Shown: positions 1 to 6,372 of the stretch, piece by piece
Layout of the letters: every line of letters begins with the position of its first letter
Position numbering within the stretch: position 1 is the first letter of the stretch
The notes under the pieces: model-generated
The model's database searches: none
What the model was told of the DNA's origin: nothing
Seen by the model: only the letters and a program-made list of their open reading frames with translations
DNA from: Candidatus Aminicenantota bacterium
Lineage (GTDB): Bacteria; Acidobacteriota; Aminicenantia; UBA2199
Direction: 5' to 3'
Length of the DNA: 8,576 bases
Assembly: GCA_029939015.1 (NCBI GenBank)
Contig: JAOZTV010000123.1
Coordinates: forward strand, 1-8,576
Translations under genes and position numbers: made by a program

Positions 1-25
1 CTATTTAAATGGTTTTACAATGAGC

Positions 26-57
26 AAATAGTCCCAAAGTACAAAATAGGACTATTT
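26..57. repeat. Perfect 9-bp inverted repeat in the pyrE leader
   Basis: AAATAGTCC (26-34) and its exact reverse complement GGACTATTT (49-57) flank a 14-nt spacer, so the region can form a hairpin in RNA or be a dyad operator. A second, overlapping pairing is possible: AATAGG (45-50) with CCTATT (59-64), followed by T-rich DNA at 71-85. It may be the terminator of a gene off the left edge, a regulatory dyad for pyrE, or chance in AT-rich DNA. The T-run is 13 nt from the longer hairpin, so it is not a textbook terminator. The pairing is seen; function is inferred. Confidence 0.4.
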
Positions 58-83
58 ACCTATTCCCTGCTTTTTATATTTTT

Positions 84-113
84 TTGAAATAAACTATTTA
101 TTTTATTTGTAAT
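84..113 (+). promoter_or_regulatory. Possible sigma-70-type promoter of pyrE
   Basis: TTGAAA at 84-89 resembles a -35 box, and TGTAAT at 108-113 matches five of six bases of a -10 box with an 18-bp spacer. Transcription would then start near 120, leaving about 26 nt of leader before the ATG at 146. AT-rich DNA yields such matches by chance. An alternative -10, TATGAT at 120-125, lacks a good -35. Confidence 0.3.
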
Positions 114-134
114 TTAATGTATGATAAGAATATT

Positions 135-139
135 AGGAG
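135..139 (+). promoter_or_regulatory. Ribosome binding site of pyrE
   Basis: AGGAG lies 6 nt upstream of the ATG at 146. It is a strong Shine-Dalgarno match at near-ideal spacing and supports that start codon. Confidence 0.8.
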
Positions 140-145
140 CATTAA

Positions 146-802
146 ATGAAAGATTATAAGAAAGAGTTTATTGAGTTTTTAATTGAGAATAAAGCTTTGA
201 AATTTGGAGATTTTACTTTAAAATCTGGAAGATTATCTCCCTATTTTTTAAATACAGGATCTTTATATGATGGTGCCTCTATAAATAAACTGGGTAAATT
301 CTATGCTGCTACAATAGTTGACAATATAAAGGACAATTATAATGTTATCTTTGGGCCTGCATATAAGGGTATTCCTCTGGCAATTACTACCTTAAACTCA
401 TTATATTCAGATTATAATATTAATGTAAATTATTCATTCAATAGAAAAGAGAGTAAAGATCATGGAGACAAAGGTCTTCTTGTAGGAAAAAAACTAATTG
501 ACAAAGATAATCTCATATTGGTGGATGATGTAATAACTGCCGGCACTGCAATAAAGGAATGTATTGATATTTTGAGAAAAGAAGGGAATGCAAAAATAAA
601 GGCTGTCGTCATCTCCGTTGACCGTATGGAAAAAGGCTCTGGTGAAAAATCTGCAATTCAGGAATTAACAGAAGATACAGGGATAAAATTTTATCCAATT
701 ATAAACATTAAAGAGATAATTTCATATTTAAAGGAAAACAAAACGATTGAGGTTGCTCAATTAGATAAAATGTACGCTTATAGAGATAAATATGGAGTTT
801 AG
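146..802 (+). CDS. pyrE: Orotate phosphoribosyltransferase
   Basis: Cytoplasmic enzyme of de novo pyrimidine synthesis. It transfers the ribose-5-phosphate of PRPP to orotate, giving orotidine 5'-monophosphate and pyrophosphate. The 218-residue length is close to that of the E. coli-type enzyme (about 213). Visible hallmarks are the N-terminal FGDFTLKSGRLSPYF block (residues 20-34), the mobile catalytic loop RKESKDHGDKG (100-110) with its conserved Arg, Lys and His residues, and the PRPP-binding motif ILVDDVITAGTA (124-135) with the acidic pair D127-D128. The start is supported by AGGAG six bases upstream. The hybrid kinase gene begins only 5 bp after the stop, so the two are probably co-transcribed. 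No other pyrimidine gene lies in the window. All key residues seem intact, so the enzyme is presumably active. Confidence 0.96.
   Translation: MKDYKKEFIEFLIENKALKFGDFTLKSGRLSPYFLNTGSLYDGASINKLGKFYAATIVDNIKDNYNVIFGPAYKGIPLAITTLNSLYSDYNINVNYSFNRKESKDHGDKGLLVGKKLIDKDNLILVDDVITAGTAIKECIDILRKEGNAKIKAVVISVDRMEKGSGEKSAIQELTEDTGIKFYPIINIKEIISYLKENKTIEVAQLDKMYAYRDKYGV
794..797 (+). promoter_or_regulatory. Ribosome binding site of the hybrid kinase, inside the pyrE end
   Basis: GGAG lies within the last codons of pyrE, 10 nt before the ATG at 808. It supports this start and suggests the kinase is translated from the pyrE transcript. Confidence 0.6.
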
Positions 803-807
803 TCATT

Positions 808-3735
808 ATGCCTTCTAATAATAAAAATCAAATTAAGATTACTCAGAAAGTCTTAATACCAATAGCGTTAAGTTTTATAATATTTTTTTTACTAAGCTTT
901 AAACTTATTATTTCACATTCAAACAAAGAAAAAAAAGAAAATGCATTAAATATTATACATACATTTGACAATATTTATAAAAGAATAATTGATACACGCT
1001 TGAAAATTTTATTAAGTTTTATAGATTTTATAGGTTCAAATAAAAAAAACCAGCGTTTGTGGAGTGAAAAAAGTAGAATTGAACTCTATAAGAATAATAT
1101 TAATACTTTAAAAAAAATGAATAAGACTATTAATCTTACTCATTTTTATTTCATTAAAAAAAACAAAGAGTGTTTCTTGAGAATTCATAAAAAGGACAGA
1201 TTTGGTGATATTATTGATAGAATAACTTTAACAAAAGCAATAAACAGTAAATCATACAGTAGTGGTATAGAAATAGGTCCACTTGGCAATATGACATTTC
1301 GTGTTGTTTCTCCATGGATATATGATGGAAAACATCAGGGATTTATTGAATTAGGGTTTGAAATTGACAAAATAGTAACCAGTATTTCAGAAATGACAAA
1401 TTCAGATTTATTTGTTGTTTTAGACAAAAAAAAAGATTTTATTCATACTTCGTCAACATCAATTTCTAAAAATTTAAAAAATAAGATTAAAGAAATACAG
1501 AAAAATACAGAAAAAGAAATAATAATTGAAGATAAAACCTTTTATATTAATAAAATCCCTTTTATTGATGCTTCAAACAAAAAAATAGGTTCCTTTATTA
1601 TTTTAAAAGACATCACATCTGAAATTGCAGAAATAAATAATTGGGTATTATATAAAATTTCAATTACATTATTGATTGGACTTTTCTTGATTATCACTTT
1701 GTGGTTTTATTTTAAAAAACTTGAAAGTATATTCAATAAAAACCAGGAAGAGCTTATCGAGAGTGAAAATCGTTTCAAGGATATTGCCCAAAATATGGCT
1801 GATTGGATATGGGAAGTTGATAAAAATGGTGTTTATACTTATGTTTCTGAAAATGCACAAAATGTTCTTGGTTATTCTAAAAATGAAATCATTGGAAAAA
1901 CACCATTTGACTTTATGCATAAAAACGAAATAGACAAGATTGGCAAACTCTTTGAACAATTTATAAAAACCAAAAAACCTTTTAAGGATATGATAAATTG
2001 GAATATACATAAAGATGGTAAACCTGTTTGCCTTCTAACAAGCGGTACCCCTATCTTTGACAAAAACAACCAAATAAATGGATACAGAGGCATTGATACA
2101 GACATAACGGTACAAAAAAAACTTGAAATTGAGCTTATTTACTCAAAGGACAAAGCTGAAGAGGCTAATATTGCTAAAAGCGAGTTTTTGGCAAATATGA
2201 GCCATGAGATAAGAACTCCTATGAATGGCGTTATGGGAATGACTGAGCTTCTACTTGACACAAAATTAGATCCTGAACAAAAGGATTATGCTTTAACTGT
2301 AAAAAGAAGTGCTGAAAATTTATTGTCAATAATTAACGATATATTAGATTTTTCAAAAATTGAAGCAGGAAGGCTTGATATTGAGTATATTGAATTTAAT
2401 TTAACAAACCTTATAAATGATATTGAAAGAGTGTTTTCGCCAAAGGCAATAGAGAAAAAGCTTGATTTTACCATAATAATTGGCAAGAATATTCCTGAAA
2501 AACTTATTGGAGATCCAGGACGAATAAAGCAAATTCTTTTAAACTTATTAGGAAACGCATTTAAATTTACTAAAACCGGAAAAATAAGTCTTGATATAAT
2601 AATCGAAAAGCAGACAAGCGATAATGAATTATTATTAAAATTCTCAGTTATTGACACAGGTATCGGTATAAAAAAAGAGAATATTTCAAAACTGTTTGCT
2701 CCCTTTACTCAGGCAGATGCCTCTACAACAAGAAAATTTGGAGGTACAGGACTTGGACTTGCAATATCTAAGCAACTTACAGATTTAATGGGAGGGACTC
2801 TAAATGCTAAAAGTGTTATATATGAGGGGTCAACATTTTATTTTACATTAACATTTATAATTCCCAAAACTAAGAAAGTAATAATGGTTCATAAAAACAT
2901 TCAAAATATAAAGAACAATACAATCTTGATAATTGCCAACGATGACACAAATATGATAATTTTAGAAAAAATGTTATCAAGCTGGGGTTTTAATTTTAAA
3001 AGTACAGAAAGTGCAGAATCTGCTTTTGCGTTATTAAAAGAAGCAAAAGAACAAAACAATCCATTTCATATTGCAATAATTGATATGAATGTCCCTGGAA
3101 TGACAGGAGAAGACCTCGGTATAAAAATCAAGAATGATATTAAAACAAAAGAGACTACCTTAATAATGATTACTTCGACTGCAAAGAGAGGTGATGGCGC
3201 AAGACTTTTAAAAATTGGATTTGAAGCCTATTTACCTAAACCTGTAAGACAATCAGAATTATACGACTGTCTAATTATGATCACTAATACAAATAAACAG
3301 ATAAAAACTGACAAGAATAATAAATTGATAACAAAATATACTATCGCTGAATTGAGAGAGACTACAAAAAATATCCTTCTTGTCGAAGATAATGTTATCA
3401 ACCAAAAATTTGCCTTAAAGCTATTGACTAAAATGGAATTCAAAATTGATATAGCAGCAAATGGAAAAGAAGGAGTAGATGCTGTAAATAACAGTGATTA
3501 CGATTTGGTTTTAATGGATGTTCAAATGCCGATTATGAATGGATATGAAGCAACAAAAGGAATCAGAAATTTAAAAGACAAAAAGAAGTCAAGTATTCCC
3601 ATAATTGCAATGACTGCTAACGCAATGGACGGAGATAGAGAAAAATGCCTTGAAGCAGGAATGGATGACTATATTTCAAAACCTATTAAGCCATTAGTAT
3701 TAAAAGAAGTAATTTTAAGGAATATTAAAAGATAA
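808..3735 (+). CDS. Membrane hybrid sensor histidine kinase (dCache-PAS-HisKA-HATPase-REC-REC)
   Basis: A 975-residue inner-membrane phosphorelay kinase. In order: TM1 (about 15-36); a periplasmic sensor (about 37-277) whose stretch 111-188 (HFYF, FLRIHKKDRFGD, GIEIGPLG, ELGFEID) resembles the double-Cache family dCache_3; TM2 (about 279-302); PAS (about 318-438); HisKA with SHEIRTPMN, phospho-His H466; HATPase with N583, DTGIGI (616-621) and GGTGLGL (645-651); REC1 (about 704-825); REC2 (about 854-974). REC2 is complete: acidic pair E860-D861, phospho-Asp D904, T936, K958. REC1 keeps D759, T789 and K811, but A710-N711 occupy the usual acidic-pair positions. No HPt domain follows, so a separate HPt protein should carry phosphate onward. 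The ligand and target genes cannot be read from sequence; dCache domains usually bind small molecules in the periplasm. It probably shares a transcript with pyrE. No frameshift is evident despite an A9 run at 1426-1434. Confidence 0.93.
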   Translation: MPSNNKNQIKITQKVLIPIALSFIIFFLLSFKLIISHSNKEKKENALNIIHTFDNIYKRIIDTRLKILLSFIDFIGSNKKNQRLWSEKSRIELYKNNINTLKKMNKTINLTHFYFIKKNKECFLRIHKKDRFGDIIDRITLTKAINSKSYSSGIEIGPLGNMTFRVVSPWIYDGKHQGFIELGFEIDKIVTSISEMTNSDLFVVLDKKKDFIHTSSTSISKNLKNKIKEIQKNTEKEIIIEDKTFYINKIPFIDASNKKIGSFIILKDITSEIAEINNWVLYKISITLLIGLFLIITLWFYFKKLESIFNKNQEELIESENRFKDIAQNMADWIWEVDKNGVYTYVSENAQNVLGYSKNEIIGKTPFDFMHKNEIDKIGKLFEQFIKTKKPFKDMINWNIHKDGKPVCLLTSGTPIFDKNNQINGYRGIDTDITVQKKLEIELIYSKDKAEEANIAKSEFLANMSHEIRTPMNGVMGMTELLLDTKLDPEQKDYALTVKRSAENLLSIINDILDFSKIEAGRLDIEYIEFNLTNLINDIERVFSPKAIEKKLDFTIIIGKNIPEKLIGDPGRIKQILLNLLGNAFKFTKTGKISLDIIIEKQTSDNELLLKFSVIDTGIGIKKENISKLFAPFTQADASTTRKFGGTGLGLAISKQLTDLMGGTLNAKSVIYEGSTFYFTLTFIIPKTKKVIMVHKNIQNIKNNTILIIANDDTNMIILEKMLSSWGFNFKSTESAESAFALLKEAKEQNNPFHIAIIDMNVPGMTGEDLGIKIKNDIKTKETTLIMITSTAKRGDGARLLKIGFEAYLPKPVRQSELYDCLIMITNTNKQIKTDKNNKLITKYTIAELRETTKNILLVEDNVINQKFALKLLTKMEFKIDIAANGKEGVDAVNNSDYDLVLMDVQMPIMNGYEATKGIRNLKDKKKSSIPIIAMTANAMDGDREKCLEAGMDDYISKPIKPLVLKEVILRNIKR

Positions 3736-3841
3736 AAAAAGGGGTAAGGGACAAGGGGAAAGGGATAAGTGAAGTAATACTTAAAGATATCTCTATCATT
3801 ACTAATGTCTTCTTGTCCCTTTCCCCTTGTCCCTGTTTTTT
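3734..3841. terminator. Long G-rich inverted repeat, probable bidirectional terminator or interspersed repeat
   Basis: The arm at 3747-3769 pairs with 3812-3834 at 22 of 23 positions; the exception (T3766 opposite G3815) is a wobble pair in plus-strand RNA. A second short stem, AGTAAT (3773-3778) with ATTACT (3798-3803), nests inside, and AGATATCT (3785-3792) sits at the tip. A7 (3734-3740) and T6 (3836-3841) lie outside, so each strand reads hairpin then U-run. The element fills the space between two convergent units, the kinase ending at 3735 and the sugar transferase whose stop codon starts at 3841. The 23-bp arms and large loop exceed a simple intrinsic terminator, and the GGGACAAGGGG wording differs sharply from the surrounding AT-rich DNA. 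A dispersed palindromic or MITE-like unit acting as a terminator is therefore equally plausible. Confidence 0.7.
3741..3764 (+). other. Putative G-quadruplex motif in the kinase 3' region
   Basis: Four G-runs occur in a row on the plus strand: G4 (3741-3744), G3 (3748-3750), G4 (3755-3758) and G3 (3762-3764). The spacers are 3, 4 and 3 nt. This satisfies the usual G3+N1-7 pattern and lies 5 nt after the kinase stop codon. The opposite arm of the palindrome has only three comparable runs on its G-rich strand. The pattern also arises from an imperfect 14-bp tandem duplication, 3740-3753 versus 3754-3767, identical at 12 of 14 positions. Whether a quadruplex forms in competition with the long hairpin is not known. 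Confidence 0.5.
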
Positions 3842-5232
3842 CACATATTCCTATCTACAAATTGTAGTTTAAGAAATGTTCTCCATAGTATTTCGAGGTC
3901 AAGACGAAATGTCCAGTTTTGTATATAATAGATGTCAAACTCAACTCTTTTATCGAGCGGAGTATTTCCACGCAAACCATGCACCTGAGCCCAACCTGTC
4001 ATACCTGTTTTTACCCTATGCCTTAACATATATTTTGGAATAGTATCTTTAAATTTATCTACAAGTTCAGGCCTTTCTGGTCTTGGTCCAACAAGACTCA
4101 TATCTCCTTTTATAACATTAATAATTTGTGGTAATTCATCGATTGAAAATTTTCTTAAAAATTTGCCAATTGAAGTCACTCTATTATCATCTGGAGGAGA
4201 CCAGATTGCCCCTGTTTGCTCTTCAGCATCAATTCCCATAGTACGGAATTTAATCATTTTAAAAAGCTTACCATCGACTCCTACTCTTTCCTGCAAATAG
4301 AATATGGGTCCTTTAGATGTTATTTTAATTATTAATGCAATTATAAAAAGAGGAAGTAAAATTATAATTAATCCCATAAGTGACAGTATCATATCAAAAC
4401 TTCTTTTAAATATAAGTTTCCAACCCTGCAATGGAATGTCACCAAGATTAATAGTGGGGATACCTTCAAGATGCTCAACGCCAGCTTTAATTGATGCAAT
4501 CTGTAAAATATCAGGCACTAACTTAATGTCAAGATAAAGTGAATTACCTACATCTATAAGCTTCATAATTGCATCATATTCTTTAAGAGAAAGGGCTATA
4601 AACATATCAGTAATACCATGTTTTTTTACAATTTTTTCAAGGTCATCATATTTACCAAGTACATCTTCTTTTTTCTCATCAAGAAAGCCAATTATTTCAA
4701 TTCCAAAATGTGAGTATTTTTTTAATTTTTCCTCAACAAGAATACCCATAGTATCATAACCGACAATAACAACTTTTGAAACACCATTCTTATTTGAGTA
4801 TAATATCTTAAATATTTTAAAAACTAATAATCTTATTGCAAATATTCCAATAGTTGAGACAAAAACATAGATGACAAGAAATAAATGTGAGATTTCAAAA
4901 TCAACAAAACTATAACTCTTTAAATAACTAACAAGCAAAAGTACAATAAATGAAGTAATAATACTGTTTATAAATACAAGAAATAGATCATCAAGTCTGT
5001 TTCTTCTTAATTTTATTCTATAATAACCCTGTGTAGAAAAATAAATAGTCTGAATAATCATAAAAAGTGGAATAATAAAAAGATAATTTGCATAAGCAGG
5101 AATACCCTTTGAGACATCAAAGAGACTTGAATTAAACCTTAACCAGAAACTAAGATGAACACTAAAAACAACAATAATAATATCACTTAGAATATAAAAC
5201 GGTATTAATTGTTTTCTTCTCTGTTTTATCAT
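3841..5232 (-). CDS. Polyprenyl glycosylphosphotransferase (WcaJ-like sugar transferase)
   Basis: Inner-membrane initiating enzyme for exopolysaccharide or O-antigen-like glycans. The family transfers a sugar-1-phosphate from a UDP-sugar (glucose or galactose in characterised WcaJ-type members) to undecaprenyl phosphate. The 463-residue length matches the long subgroup: four N-terminal membrane segments (about 10-32, 50-66, 86-103, 117-137), a Rossmann-like CoA-binding_3 region (about 152-240), and a C-terminal bacterial sugar-transferase domain (about 275-460). That domain shows KRSFD (276-280), a re-entrant hydrophobic helix (about 281-303), ERVGVDGKLFKMIKFRTM (315-332), the DELPQ motif with the catalytic Asp-Glu pair D364-E365, GDMSLVGPRP (376-385) and GMTGWAQV (410-417). 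It is the last gene of the minus-strand operon, and its ATG overlaps the glycosyltransferase stop by 4 bases. The sugar specificity cannot be assigned. Confidence 0.94.
   Translation of the reverse strand: MIKQRRKQLIPFYILSDIIIVVFSVHLSFWLRFNSSLFDVSKGIPAYANYLFIIPLFMIIQTIYFSTQGYYRIKLRRNRLDDLFLVFINSIITSFIVLLLVSYLKSYSFVDFEISHLFLVIYVFVSTIGIFAIRLLVFKIFKILYSNKNGVSKVVIVGYDTMGILVEEKLKKYSHFGIEIIGFLDEKKEDVLGKYDDLEKIVKKHGITDMFIALSLKEYDAIMKLIDVGNSLYLDIKLVPDILQIASIKAGVEHLEGIPTINLGDIPLQGWKLIFKRSFDMILSLMGLIIILLPLFIIALIIKITSKGPIFYLQERVGVDGKLFKMIKFRTMGIDAEEQTGAIWSPPDDNRVTSIGKFLRKFSIDELPQIINVIKGDMSLVGPRPERPELVDKFKDTIPKYMLRHRVKTGMTGWAQVHGLRGNTPLDKRVEFDIYYIQNWTFRLDLEILWRTFLKLQFVDRNM
5229..5232 (-). promoter_or_regulatory. 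ATGA stop/start overlap (translational coupling)
   Basis: On the minus strand the glycosyltransferase TGA (5231-5229) and the sugar-transferase ATG (5232-5230) share an ATGA. Such overlaps commonly allow re-initiation and balanced synthesis. Only a weak purine-rich sequence (AAGAG) precedes this ATG, so coupling may matter. Confidence 0.75.
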
Positions 5233-6356
5233 TTTATTACTCTTTTTTCTATCTCTTTATTTATTAAGGTAATAATATTTTCTTTAAATTTGGCTTCTGA
5301 AAAATCTAAACTTCTATTTCTCAAAGTTTTTACATCAAAACTCATTGTTTTTATTGATTTTATACTCTCAATTATATCTTTTACACTTTGATTTTTAAAT
5401 AATACTCCAGTTTGTTTATCTTTAACAATATCAAGCACTCCACCTCTTTTGTATGCAAGAATAGGAGTTCCACAGGCTAATGATTCAACAAATGCCATTC
5501 CAAAATCCTCCACACCTGCAAAAATAAAGGCAATTGCATCTCTGAAAAATTCTCTTAATTCATTATGGGATATCCCATTTACAAAAACAATATTATTTTT
5601 TGCAATTGCTTTTAATTTTTTTTCTTCAGGTCCCTGCCCTATAATAATAAGCTTATCACCCGATATATTGAATGCTTCAATTAAAAGGTCAACTCTTTTA
5701 TACGGCACAAGTGCAGAAACTGTCAAAAAAGAATCTCTTTGGGGGTTTTCTTTTGGAGTAAAAAATTCAGTATCAATAGGCGGATTAATCACATTTGATG
5801 TTCTTCTATAAAATTTTTCTATCCTTTTACCTACGAATGTTGAATTTGCAATAAATCTATCCACTCTTGCAGATGCAGTAACATCCCATATTCTTAATTT
5901 TGAAGCAAAATATGCAATTATTTTCTTTTTAATACCTTTAGATGTACCAAAATATTCATCGTATTGATCCCATATATATCTCATAGGAGAATGAACGTAT
6001 GATATATGCAAGGCATCCGGTTCAGGAATAATACCCTTGGCTACACAGTGAGAACTACTTATTATTAAATCATAACCTTTCATATTAAAGGATTCTATTG
6101 CAAGTGGTAAGATAGGAAGAAATGTTCTATATCTTTTTTTAATCCATTTTTTTTTATTCAAAGATGAAGAAAATATTCTATGAGAATTAATTTTGTCAGA
6201 AACTTTTGCCTCTTCTAAAAAGAGAGTAAATATATCAGCATCAGGAAATAAATCTAAAATTGCTTCAAGAACTTTTTCTCCGCCACGCATACCATTTAGC
6301 CAATCGTGAATTATTGCAACTTTTTTAATATTTAAATGTACAGCTTTTTTTTCCAT
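5229..6356 (-). CDS. GT4-family glycosyltransferase (WbaZ-like)
   Basis: A 375-residue retaining glycosyltransferase with a GT-B fold, expected at the cytoplasmic face of the inner membrane, adding a sugar to a lipid-linked glycan. The N-terminal half has VAIIHDWLNGMRGGEKVLE (13-31), a nucleotide-sugar/acceptor loop typical of the family, then YDLIISSSHCVAKGI (95-109) and SYVHSPMRYIWD (119-130). The C-terminal half has SALVPYKRVDLLIEAF (214-229) with K220-R221, and the EX7E motif E283-E291 inside VEDFGMAFVESLACGTPI. The overall wording resembles proteins called WbaZ-type mannosyltransferases, but donor and acceptor are unproven. There is no signal peptide. The start at 6356 is the only ATG before the conserved core, yet no Shine-Dalgarno lies close by: AAGGAG (6387-6382) is 25 nt upstream, inside the preceding gene. 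The codons after the ATG contain an A8 run. Confidence 0.93.
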   Translation of the reverse strand: MEKKAVHLNIKKVAIIHDWLNGMRGGEKVLEAILDLFPDADIFTLFLEEAKVSDKINSHRIFSSSLNKKKWIKKRYRTFLPILPLAIESFNMKGYDLIISSSHCVAKGIIPEPDALHISYVHSPMRYIWDQYDEYFGTSKGIKKKIIAYFASKLRIWDVTASARVDRFIANSTFVGKRIEKFYRRTSNVINPPIDTEFFTPKENPQRDSFLTVSALVPYKRVDLLIEAFNISGDKLIIIGQGPEEKKLKAIAKNNIVFVNGISHNELREFFRDAIAFIFAGVEDFGMAFVESLACGTPILAYKRGGVLDIVKDKQTGVLFKNQSVKDIIESIKSIKTMSFDVKTLRNRSLDFSEAKFKENIITLINKEIEKRVIK

Positions 6357-6372
6357 CAGAGGTAAATTAATA

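Noticed and set aside
1426..1434. A9 run in the kinase gene as a programmed slippage site
   Set aside because: Similar A8-A9 runs occur in the glycosyltransferase (6147-6155) and the lipoprotein gene (7056-7064), so long A tracts are a background property of this genome and none is linked to an interrupted frame.
1669..2657. Several minus-strand open frames of 77-123 codons inside the kinase gene
   Set aside because: They lie opposite conserved PAS, HisKA and HATPase coding sequence, have no domain signatures or ribosome sites, and are expected by chance in AT-rich DNA.
3734..3841. CRISPR repeat or insertion-sequence end
   Set aside because: There is only one inverted pair, no spacer array, no transposase and no visible target-site duplication beyond simple A and T runs.
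5449..5811. A 120-codon plus-strand frame opposite the glycosyltransferase
   Set aside because: It mirrors the conserved C-terminal half of the glycosyltransferase and shows no independent family motif.
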